NCBI GenBank assembly: GCA_000171835.1
Contig: ABHC01000031.1
Coordinates: 1-50,194, forward strand
Direction: 5' to 3'
DNA: 50,194 nt
From: an alpha proteobacterium BAL199
GTDB lineage: Bacteria > Pseudomonadota > Alphaproteobacteria > Thalassobaculales > Thalassobaculaceae
The notes beneath the pieces are model-generated. The model made no database searches. It saw nothing but the letters and a program-made list of their open reading frames with translations, and was not told the origin of the DNA. Positions 25,157-32,550 of the stretch are shown in pieces. A program made the translations under genes and the position numbers. How positions within the stretch are numbered: position 1 is the stretch's first letter; the number at the start of each line of letters is the position of its first letter.

Positions 25157-25371
25157 ATGACAATTCCGGATTACCAATCGCTCATGCTTCCGGTTCTTGA
25201 GATCGCTTCAAAAGGCGAAACTTCGATCCCGCTGGCTGAGCGTCGGATCGCCGCAAAGTTCAACCTATAAGGTTATCATTGCGAACAAATGCTACTCAGT
25301 GGCAAGCAACGCGTGCTTCACAACCTCGCCGTCGATAAGAAGGCCAAGAGGTTTCTGAAGGGCAGCGTGCG
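25157..25371 (+). pseudogene. Mrr-like restriction endonuclease, N-terminal fragment
   Basis: ATG 25157, with GAGGGGTG upstream, begins MTIPDYQSLMLPVLEIASKG, the start of the Mrr winged-helix domain. A TAA at 25268-25270 interrupts the frame; beyond it the same frame gives EQMLLSGKQRVLHN, which fits the continuation of an Mrr N-terminal domain. After about 25325 it changes to unrelated codons (AVDKKAKRFLKGSVR) and ends at the ATGA shared with the DUF262 gene. The nuclease domain is absent. Confidence 0.6.
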
Positions 25372-26180
25372 ATGAAAGCTACCGAAGCCAAGCTGCTGAG
25401 CTTCCTGCAGAAGTCGCCGCAGTTCGTGATCCCGATCTACCAGCGCACCTACTCGTGGACCGACAAGCAGTGCCGCCAGTTGTGGGACGACATCCTGCGC
25501 GCGGGCTCCAGCGACACCATCGCCGTGCATTTCATCGGTTCGATCGTCTACGTCGAGCAGGGGCTGTCGCAGGTCACGCACCAGGCGCCCTTGCTCGTGA
25601 TCGACGGCCAACAGCGTCTGACCACCGTGTCGCTGCTGATCGAGGCGCTGGCCCGCGCGCTGGGCGACGGCGAGCCTGTCGATGGCTTCTCATCCGCGAA
25701 GCTGCGCCATTACTACCTGAGCAAACCGCTCGAAAGCGGCGACCGCTACTTCAAGCTGCTACTCTCGCAGACCGACAACGTGTCGCTCAAGGCAGTCATC
25801 AAGAACACGGAGCAGCCCAACGAGCCGTCGCTGCGCGTGACGCAGAATTTCGACCTGTTCACTGAGCTGCTCGCCGAGCAGAAGGGCGACCTCGCCCCGG
25901 TCTGTCGCGGCCTCGCCAAGCTGGTGGTCGTGGACATCGCGCTCAGCCGCGACCAGGACAACCCGCAGCTCATCTTCGAGAGCATGAACTCCACCGGCAA
26001 GGAGCTGAGCCAGGCTGACCTGATCCGCAACTTCATCCTCATGGGCCTCGAGCCCGGGCGCCAGACGCGCCTCTACGAGGAGTACTGGCGGCCGATGGAG
26101 CTGGACTTCGGGCAGGAGGCCTACGGCACCCAGTTCGACAGCTTCATGCGCCACTACCTCACCGTGCGCACGGGGGACAT
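25372..26180 (+). pseudogene. DUF262 (GmrSD-like) protein, 3' part lost
   Basis: About 268 codons of a DUF262 protein: FVIPIYQRTYSWTDKQCRQL, then LLVIDGQQRLTTVSLLIEAL with the DGQQR motif of this ParB/Srx-like domain, and LIFESMNSTGKELSQADLIR. DUF262 forms the NTP-hydrolysing half of GmrSD-type modification-dependent restriction enzymes. The C-terminal DUF1524 HNH nuclease domain is missing, because near 26170-26185 the sequence changes to an oppositely oriented phage gene. The frame runs on to 26622 as antisense of phage genes and is not meaningful there. Confidence 0.85.
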
Positions 26181-26423
26181 CAGAGCGAGCAGGACGCCAG
26201 TGGTGATCAGCCGCACGGCGGTCTGGACGGCCGTGCGCTTCGCGAGCCGCATGCATCCGAGCAGCGAACGCAGATCGCGAATGTCGTTGGCCGCATCGTC
26301 ACCGCCGAACCCGACATCATCGAGAGCCTTGCGCGCGCCGCGTTCGGCCGCCAGTTCCAGCAACTGCTCGAAGTCGGCTTCGGGCATGACGATACGACCG
26401 ACGTCACGGACAGGCCGGTTCAT
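26175..26423 (-). pseudogene. DUF6127-like phage membrane protein, end lost
   Basis: From ATG 26423: MNRPVRDVGRIVMPEADFEQ, a helical middle (GGDDAANDIRDLRSLLGCMR) and a hydrophobic end (VRLITTGVLLALM) that breaks off at the joint with the DUF262 gene. Small proteins of this plan lie between gpD and lysis genes in related prophages. It is 10 bp after the gpD stop. Its order suggests that the same gene was deleted between gpD and the endolysin at 2583. Confidence 0.55.
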
Positions 26424-26433
26424 GGTTGGCTCC

Positions 26434-27558
26434 TCATTCGACGGTCTGGACGGCAATCGGGTTCAGCAGCTTGGGCAGTGCTTCGGCGGAGATCCGGGAG
26501 GTGTACCCGGCGGGCTTCAGATCGTGGGTGACGCGGGTGATGCGCCAGCGGTCCGGGATCAGCGGTCGCCACCCCGACAGCACGAGCGGCGCTTCAGTCT
26601 GGATGTCGGAACGCCCGGGTAGGTCGATCGACAACTCGGCGTTGGACCGGGCGGCGCTGTTGGCATGGGCAACGATCGACGCCCTGGCGTCGGCTTCGCT
26701 GTCGTGAAGCCGACGGATATCCTCGTAGGGCGGTTCGCCCTGCTCGATCTTGCGGGATTCACCGGCGGCGATGTCCCACCACCAGGCGCGCACGCCGCCG
26801 CGCTTGTCGCCGGCGGCGCCGGCCTCACGGCGGGCGGCATAGGTGTAGGACCACCTCGTGACCTCGGCCGGTGTCAGCGTCACCGTGGGCAGCGTCCTGC
26901 CCGACGCCGTGGTCGCGACCCCGCGCCGGACGACAGCCAGGACAGACCCAAGCGGTCGGGCGACCGCGTCGTAGCGGCCGGCAACACGCCCCAGGAAAGC
27001 GATGTCGCCCTCAGTCGTCTGATCCAGGTGGGGCAGCGGGATCGCATCGAGCGTGGCCTCGACCCTCGCCTCCAGCCCATGATCCGCAGCGATGGCGCGG
27101 GCGAGCTCGCCGAGCTTCTGGCGGTGCCAGGAACGGGAACGGGCGGCACGGATGTCCTGGCCGAGAGCGGCGGCGGTGGCTTTCACTTCGAGGGTGGCCG
27201 GCGGGCCGCTGTAGGTGATCTCGTCGACCCGGTAGCGGCCCATGTCGACGGCGCCGGACTCGCGGTAACCAAGCCATACCGACAGCATGGTGTCTGGGGT
27301 CGGCAGGTCGGCGACGGCGCCATCCAGGCGCGGCCGGTCGTCGAGGGTGCGCACCGCGTCGATCTCGCGGTAGAGCGCCGAAGCCCGCTCGTTCAGCCCG
27401 ATGAGGGCGAACGCCAGTTCGTCGATCGACGCCGTCCCTACCGGCTTGACGGTCTCGTCGCGACGTTCGCCAAGGGCCGGCACCCGGATGGTCTCGGGCA
27501 GCTTGTCCAGCCCGTAATGCTGCTCGCGGAGCACCGCGAGTTTCTTCGTGATGCTCAT
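26434..27558 (-). pseudogene. Chimera: small phage protein fused in frame to gpD C-terminal part
   Basis: 374 codons from two genes. Codons 1 to about 70 (MSITKKLAVLREQHYGLDKL, then ASIDELAFALIGLNERASAL) come from an unrelated small phage protein whose ATG overlaps the previous stop (ATGA). From 27349 onward it is gpD, 305 codons, identical to the other copy until 26718 and then continuing to the true gpD end (ARASIVAHANSAARSNAE, WRITRVTHDLKPAGY). gpD lacks its first 42 codons here. Joining 3339-3215 to 27349-26434 restores one 346-aa gpD frame exactly. Confidence 0.85.
26718..27349. repeat. 632-bp duplicated block, copy 2
   Basis: Identical by eye to 2583-3214 and in the same orientation. 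The right boundary is exactly where the small phage gene joins gpD. Confidence 0.9.
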
Positions 27559-28043
27559 GACGTCACCTCGTTGGTCAGGGAAAGGCGGAAGCTGGGCCTG
27601 CCGGTGCGAACGGTGCGCGCGTCCTCGAAGGCGGAGCGGATGTGGCTCGGCCAGGCCGCGAACTTGCGCTCGGGCACCTTGATGGAGACGTCGACGTATT
27701 CGGCGGGGTCGTCGCCCTCGGCCCGGATGCGCTCGACGAGAGCGGCGAGCTTGTCCTGGTCCCAGTCGACGCGCTTCGGCAGATCGGCGATCACAGTGAC
27801 CGCGCCGTCGTCGAAGCGGATCGTGCCGGTGTCCTTGCCGGCGGCCTGGCGCGACGCGTGGGAACGATCGCCGTACTTGAGCGCGACGGCGCCATCGAGC
27901 CAGTCGCAGGCCGTCTTGGCGCGGCGCAGCGCGTCGGCGGCCTCGTTCTGCAGGAGGGCGAGCTGCTCGGCGGGCAGAGCGGCGATGTCGCCGACGGCCA
28001 TGCGCCGGAGTTCATCGAGGGAGATGCGGTTGGAGATCGTCAT
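27555..28043 (-). CDS. Phage-associated conserved protein of unknown function
   Basis: A 162-aa protein from ATG 28043, with GAGGGGGC as ribosome site. Conserved-looking stretches are MTISNRISLDELRRMAVGDI, ALPAEQLALLQNEAADALR, WLDGAVALKYGDRSHASR and DLPKRVDWDQDKLAALVERI. The pattern recurs in alphaproteobacterial prophages next to early or regulatory genes (from memory); its function is not known to me. It appears complete, but 24 bp upstream of it lies the beheaded recombinase, so its promoter is probably lost. Confidence 0.6.
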   Translation of the reverse strand: MTISNRISLDELRRMAVGDIAALPAEQLALLQNEAADALRRAKTACDWLDGAVALKYGDRSHASRQAAGKDTGTIRFDDGAVTVIADLPKRVDWDQDKLAALVERIRAEGDDPAEYVDVSIKVPERKFAAWPSHIRSAFEDARTVRTGRPSFRLSLTNEVTS

Positions 28044-28066
28044 CACCGCCCCCTCACGCCGCAGGC

Positions 28067-29086
28067 TTGGCGGGGGTGGTAGAGATCTTCGACCGCAACC
28101 AGGTGACCTTCGTATCGGTCACGCAGTCGTTCAACACCACGACCTCGATGGGGCGGCTGACGCTGAACATCCTCCTCAGCTTCGCGCAGTTCGAGAGGGA
28201 TGTGATCGGCGAGCGCATCCGCGACAAGTTCGCGGCCTCCCGCGCCCGCGGCATGTGGATGGGCGGCCACCCGCCGCTCGGCTACGACGTGCGCGACCGA
28301 AAACTGGTGATCAACGAGGTTGAGGCAGCGACGGTCAGGATGATCTTCGAGCGGTTCGTTACCGCCGGCTCGGCGACAATGCTCGCCAGGGCCCTGGTTG
28401 CCGAAGGTGTCACGACCAAACGAGGCAAGCCGATCGACAAGGGGGCCGTTTACAAGCTGCTGAACAACCGGGCCTACATCGGCGCTACCGTGCACAAGGG
28501 AAAGGCCTATGCCGGCGAGCACGAGGCCATCATCGATCAGGCCCTCTGGGACAAGGTTCACAGCATCCTGCAGGAGAGCCCGCGCCTGCGGGCGAAGAAC
28601 ACGCGCCGCCAGACACCAGCCCTGCTGAAAGGGATCATTTTCACCGCGACGGGCGCGGCGATGACGCCGACAGCGACAAAGAAGGGCACGCGCCTCTATC
28701 GCTACTACGCATCAATGGACCTGATCCGAAACCGCCCGACGGGCGAGACCTGCGGCCCGCTGCGCTTGCCCGCAGGCATGGTCGAGGATGCCGTTGTCGG
28801 TGAGATCCGGCGCATGATCCGCGCGCCCGAGATCGCGGCACGGACGATCAAGCTGATGCGGGAAGACAGCCCACCCGTCGACGAGAAGGCGGTCGTCAGG
28901 GCCCTCGGCGAGTTCGATCAGCTCTGGGCAGCGCTCTATCCGGCGGAGCAGGCCCGCATCGTCCAGCTCCTGGTCGAGCGGGTGACCGTGGGTGAGAGCG
29001 GCATGGCCGTTGATCTCCGCCACGAGGGGCTGGGCTCGGTCCTGCGAGACATGATGACGCCCCGCCAAACGGAGACCGCCGCATGA
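28067..29086 (+). pseudogene. Large serine recombinase, N-terminus missing
   Basis: The reading starts within the resolvase domain (VEIFDRNQVTFVSVTQSFNT, then SMGRLTLNILLSFAQFERDV and GERIRDKFAASRARGMWMGG) and contains the complete recombinase domain (MIFERFVTAGSATMLARALV, YKLLNNRAYIGATVHKGK) and a zinc-ribbon-like region that has lost its usual first cysteines. About 100 N-terminal codons with the catalytic Ser are missing. The TTG at 28067 is not a credible start. The stop overlaps the next gene (ATGA). It would have been the integrase of a mobile island. Confidence 0.88.
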
Positions 29087-29466
29087 GCGGCTCGACGGGA
29101 ACAATCCGCGTCGTCATCCCGCTGACGATCCGCAAACGCAACGGGCGACCGAAGATCTTGCCGCCCGACGATGTGATCGCGCGGGAAGGCAGAAATCAGG
29201 ACCCGCATGTACTGCGCGCCATTGCCCGCGCCTGGAGTTGGCGGCGGCAGCTGGAAACCGGTGTCGCTTCCACCATCCAGGACATCGCCGCCGCCGAGAA
29301 GGTCTCCGACCGGTTCGTGGGACGGATGATCCGGTTGGCGTATCTGTCCCCGAGCGTCCTTGAGACTCTCGTCATCACCCGTAAGCCGCCCGCCATATCG
29401 ATCAATGACCTGATGGCGGTGGCAGAGTTGCCGTGGGCGGAGCAGATGGAGGTGGTGTTTGGCTGA
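29083..29466 (+). CDS. Recombinase-associated small protein
   Basis: 127 aa, translationally coupled to the recombinase (ATGA). It has a basic N-terminus (VVIPLTIRKRNGRPKILPP), a helical core (LRAIARAWSWRRQLE), a helix-turn-helix-like part (TIQDIAAAEKVSDRFVGRMI) and the end LMAVAELPWAEQMEVVF. Genes of this kind commonly follow large serine recombinases in alphaproteobacteria and may be an accessory DNA-binding factor. That role is inferred from context and the HTH only. Intact. Confidence 0.65.
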   Translation: MSGSTGTIRVVIPLTIRKRNGRPKILPPDDVIAREGRNQDPHVLRAIARAWSWRRQLETGVASTIQDIAAAEKVSDRFVGRMIRLAYLSPSVLETLVITRKPPAISINDLMAVAELPWAEQMEVVFG

Positions 29467-29591
29467 ACCAATTATCGTCTGCTCACGGGCGCTGGTTTTG
29501 AGCGGATCGCCCAGTGCCCAACCATGGACGGCAAGCTGATTTTGATTATCCTGTCGACTATCGACACCAATCTGTTCGACAGGTTTACAAA

Positions 29592-30998
29592 ATGCCCATT
29601 GCAGGCCGCGATCAGGCCATAGGCAACATTGTGAAGTGGTCCGTCAGGGATGACTGGACCCCCTACAGGGAGCAGATGTTTGCCGAACATCTTGATTCCG
29701 TTGCGGACAATTTCGATCTGACGGTCGAGGAACTCGTCGAAAACTTGGGCGACGCCTTCGGCATGCTGTACGGCGTGATCCTGGACGACTTCTTCACCGC
29801 CCGGTTCGGGGACGACGGCGAACTCAACGTCATCGACGACTACCTGAAGCGCCGGGGCTGGCGCGAGAAGGTTCCGGCCAAGCGATATCTGACGGCAATC
29901 CGGGATTCCGTGATCTCTCTTTATGAAGTGGTCGACCTCGATCCCGGCAAGGCCATGACGGTGCGGGATATGATCCGGGGCGGAGATCCTGTGACCGTCG
30001 AGGAAAAGCTGGGCTCGGAGAGCGCCGCCCGGTGGGACCGCATTGCAGCCCGGCTGGTGACGGTCAACAACAAGCCCTGTTTCACGGGCGGTATGCTCCT
30101 CCTGTCCCATGAAGCGTCCAGCAAGTTCATGGCCGTGTTCGAGGAAACGGCTAGGGTCTTCAGGACCAAGCTGCGCCGCGAGGCGAAGAAGCAGGGTGAG
30201 AGCCCGGAGATCTCCCCCGAGGCCGTCAAGGCGTTACTTCTGCAGAGTTCGGGGGCCCGCTTGTTCACCCAGGCGTGGCTGACTGATGCTCTCGGGCAAA
30301 TTAACGCCCCCCTGCCGGAAATGCGCAACACGGATGGCGACAAGATCATGTTTTCGGAGGTCCGCTTTCCCATCAGCGGGGATGAGGCCAAGCTGGTCGC
30401 TGTCATCGACGGCATCGATTACATCGAAAGGAATGCACCGGTAGAAGCGAGTTGGACATGGCACGGCCGGGGCTCTCCCTCGCAAAGGATGGCCGCGAAG
30501 AAACGTGAAGGCCTGACCTTCCAGTCTGTGGACGACAGCGGTCGCACATCCCTCGGCAGCATCGAGGTCAAAAACGGAGCCCTTCTGCTGAGTACGAACT
30601 CCAGAGAGCGTGCAGAAAAGGGTCGTGATCTTTTGGCATCTCATCTGAGCTCCTTGATCGGCCCTCCCCTCATATCCCATGAAGACATCGACAGAGCTCT
30701 GGAGAGATCAAAAGGCTCTCAGTCATCAGACAAAGACGACATCCCGCCTGAGATCGCGGCGCAAATTATTCACAATTACCTCGACGATCATTACCGGCGA
30801 ACCTTGGATGATCCACTGCCCTTCCTCGACGGAAAATCACCGCGTCAAGCGGCAAAGACCAAAAATGGGCGTGCGCAGGTGATCGAATGGTTGAAGCGGT
30901 TGGAGAACTCCGAACACCGCAGGGCCACGACAGATAGCCAAGCGCCATACGACTTGACCTGGATGTGGAAGGAACTGAACCTCACCCACGAACAGTAA
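29592..30998 (+). CDS. Unknown protein with a C-terminal antitoxin-like (DUF2384-type) motif
   Basis: 468 aa from ATG 29592 (MPIAGRDQAIGNIVKWSVRD); an ATG 26 codons earlier is also in frame and no strong ribosome site decides. The N-terminal half is acidic and helical (DNFDLTVEELVENLGDAFGM). The middle has GGMLLLSHEASSKFMAVFEE. The end has LDDPLPFLDGKSPRQAAKT with ALEW-like helices, resembling the toxin-binding segment of Xre/MbcA/ParS antitoxins and of a group of SEC-C-like cargo proteins. I do not recognise the whole protein. It sits just downstream of the recombinase cassette, so it may be island cargo. Confidence 0.6.
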   Translation: MPIAGRDQAIGNIVKWSVRDDWTPYREQMFAEHLDSVADNFDLTVEELVENLGDAFGMLYGVILDDFFTARFGDDGELNVIDDYLKRRGWREKVPAKRYLTAIRDSVISLYEVVDLDPGKAMTVRDMIRGGDPVTVEEKLGSESAARWDRIAARLVTVNNKPCFTGGMLLLSHEASSKFMAVFEETARVFRTKLRREAKKQGESPEISPEAVKALLLQSSGARLFTQAWLTDALGQINAPLPEMRNTDGDKIMFSEVRFPISGDEAKLVAVIDGIDYIERNAPVEASWTWHGRGSPSQRMAAKKREGLTFQSVDDSGRTSLGSIEVKNGALLLSTNSRERAEKGRDLLASHLSSLIGPPLISHEDIDRALERSKGSQSSDKDDIPPEIAAQIIHNYLDDHYRRTLDDPLPFLDGKSPRQAAKTKNGRAQVIEWLKRLENSEHRRATTDSQAPYDLTWMWKELNLTHEQ

Positions 30999-31002
30999 CG
31001 TT

Positions 31003-31441
31003 GCCGGCGGCGCTTCGCTCAGCAAGTCACCGTGCGATTCGCGAAGCGGTCGCCGCGCTGTTCTCGCCCGGTATCGACAACAGCCTGTTCTGCAGACCCT
31101 TTCTGTCTGGCCACTCGGGCTGGCGCATACGCAGGCGCGCGCATCGACGCACGGCACCACGCCCACTTCGAGTGTCTCTGATTGAATGCCTGGCGGCAGA
31201 ACTGCGGTGAAAAGTTTGGTCGACACGAATCGGCAAGCGACTGGGAACGTTGCGTTTTCTTTGACCGAACCAAATCCCGCGAGGTTCGCTCGGAAAGAGA
31301 CGAAAGCCATTCAGAGACCGAAAATCGCCGCCCTGCCAGTCTCTGAGGTTCGGTCGGTCTAGCCAAACCCCTTTGAATCGACTCTTGCCGGTTACTCGGG
31401 GTCGAGCAGCACTCTGCTCAACAAGAAGGTTTCCAAATGCG
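31003..31441. other. Intergenic region without a confident gene, contains repeat A
   Basis: Open frames here (for example on the minus strand from 31452) have no recognisable domain and low coding character. The part 31258-31380 resembles 34510-34635. Nothing else is identified. Confidence 0.5.
31258..31380. repeat. Dispersed about 120-bp repeat, copy A
   Basis: Shares blocks with 34510-34635 in the same order: ACCGAACCAAA, GAGGTTCG.TCGGAA.GAGAC, the exact TTCAGAGACCGAAAATC, GAGGTTCGG.C, and AAACCCCTTTGAA. Identity is partial, roughly two thirds by eye. Confidence 0.75.
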
Positions 31442-31466
31442 AAGCCCGCCAAAAGATGGCGGGCTT
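31442..31466 (-). terminator. Hairpin downstream of the pseudoazurin gene
   Basis: Stem AAGCCCGCC / GGCGGGCTT with a 7-base loop, 38 bp past the pseudoazurin stop. No long T-run follows in either direction, so it may act both ways or be Rho-assisted. Confidence 0.65.
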
Positions 31467-31503
31467 ACTCATAGGTGTCCGGTACGGAGAGGAGCCGGGA
31501 CGT

Positions 31504-31944
31504 TTAACCAGAGACCTGGCCGAAAAGTTCCTTGAAGAGCGCTCCCGCGCGGCCCGGGGCTCGAACACCCTTTGCCGCCTCGAGGTTAGACGTATCGTCA
31601 CCGACCTGGATAACGCCCACCATGCCCATGCCGTAGTGCGGTAAGCATTTGTAGCCGTAGACGCCCGAACGCTCGAAGGTGATGGTGAAGTCCTTCGAAA
31701 CCTGGCTTTTGAACGGTTTCGCCCCATCGGGCATCATCCCGTCGATCGAAATAACGTTATGGCCGGGCTGCACGGACTTGAACGTCACCGTGTCGCCCGG
31801 CTCGATCTTCAGGAATGCGGGTTCGAACTGCATCGGCTGGCCGTTGGACCCGCGATTCAACATCTCAACCACGTGGTCCGCCGCGGAAGCCTGACCCGCA
31901 AACACCAGCATTGCGACCAGCGCTGCCGAAACTGTCTTGAACAT
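31504..31944 (-). CDS. Pseudoazurin (periplasmic blue copper protein)
   Basis: 146 aa. A signal peptide (KTVSAALVAMLVFAGQASAA) exports it to the periplasm. The mature cupredoxin has the type-1 copper ligands in the family positions: His in PGHNVISIDGMMPDG, and Cys, His and Met in YKCLPHYGMGMVGVIQVG. Pseudoazurins carry electrons to copper nitrite reductase or N2O reductase; no such gene is in this window. ATG 31944 has a purine-rich leader (GGCAGAGAGA). The long frame extending upstream to 32778 is read-through noise. Its upstream region is cut 96 bp away by an IS1380-type end. Confidence 0.93.
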   Translation of the reverse strand: MFKTVSAALVAMLVFAGQASAADHVVEMLNRGSNGQPMQFEPAFLKIEPGDTVTFKSVQPGHNVISIDGMMPDGAKPFKSQVSKDFTITFERSGVYGYKCLPHYGMGMVGVIQVGDDTSNLEAAKGVRAPGRAGALFKELFGQVSG

Positions 31945-32004
31945 CTGTCTCTCTGCCTCTGTTAGTGTTGAGACAGGAGATATGGTGGTCGACCTGCGTT
32001 GGTA

Positions 32005-32023
32005 GCGCGGCGGGTTGCCGCGC
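32005..32023. repeat. Short inverted repeat upstream of pseudoazurin
   Basis: GCGCGGC / GCCGCGC with a 5-base loop, 60-80 bp before the start codon. It could be a leader hairpin, an operator or a terminator of a lost upstream gene. No FNR/NNR-type box (TTGAT-N4-ATCAA) is seen. Confidence 0.45.
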
Positions 32024-32040
32024 CGCCGACCATCCCTTAG

Positions 32041-32150
32041 CCGACATTTCCCATTTGAGCCGCCCCCGCCCGTAGTTGACGGCAGAGTAGGCAAATTCCG
32101 GCCTAACCGGAAGGCGGAGTCGCGCGACGACAGCTGCCCTCGCAGCATGA
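32041..32150. mobile_element. Solo IS1380-type end (remnant)
   Basis: CCGACATTTCCCATTTGAG is identical to the low end of the IS1380 element at 32551, and similarity continues for about 100 bp (TTGA.GGCAG, GAAGGCGGA). No transposase frame remains. It is the leftover edge of a related, deleted element. The right limit is approximate. Confidence 0.65.
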
Positions 32151-32550
32151 ACGCCGCCCTGACCGGCGTTAAATAAACCGGCGAAAACCTCGCTCCCGCG
32201 CCCGACAGGCTGTCAATCGCGTGGCCAACCTCGTGCGCGACAACGCGCGGCACCTGTTCGGCGTTCAGGCCCTGATCGTAGGCTATCGCCCGCCGCTTGT
32301 TTCCGTCGACGTCGTAGTGCTCTCGGTACTTGCCGACAGCGCCTCCGATGTCTCGCCGAGGGACGGGAACAACTCGATCAACCAGTCTTCCGGCAGCTTC
32401 TTCGAGTTCCGCGCTTCCAAGGCCCTGGTCGTCGCCACCAAGGCTCCGGCGTCCAGCCACGAAGGGTGCATCGAGCTTGACGCCCTCTTGGCTCTCAACC
32501 AGTCGGCCCGCGCCATCGCTTCGAGCGCCTCTGGGGTAGTCGACATTGAA
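32151..32550 (-). pseudogene. HExxH-containing phage/mobile-element protein, C-terminal part, frameshifted
   Basis: Two frames together encode a recognisable protein: first TPEALEAMARADWLRAKRA, WLDAGALVATTRALEARNSK and LPEDWLIELFP, then, after a shift near 32350, GAVGKYREHYDVDGNKRRAI and VPRVVAHEVGHAIDSLSG. HEVGH is a zinc-peptidase-type HExxH motif. The style matches metallopeptidase-like domains of large polyvalent proteins in phages and conjugative elements. The gene is broken by the frameshift, by IS1380 at 32551 and by the solo IS end at the other side. Confidence 0.55.

Noticed and set aside
26665-28323. 552-codon plus-strand open frame across the second prophage fragment
   Set aside because: Antisense of gpD and neighbouring phage genes running by chance into the recombinase region; no domain.
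29472-30110. 212-codon minus-strand frame opposite the unknown 468-aa protein
   Set aside because: The plus-strand frame is longer, has a consistent helical pattern and a recognisable C-terminal motif; the minus frame has neither.
31360-31440. Possible tRNA-like or att site near GGTTACTCGGGGTCGAGC
   Set aside because: No cloverleaf can be drawn and no anticodon arm is present; no tRNA was found in the window.
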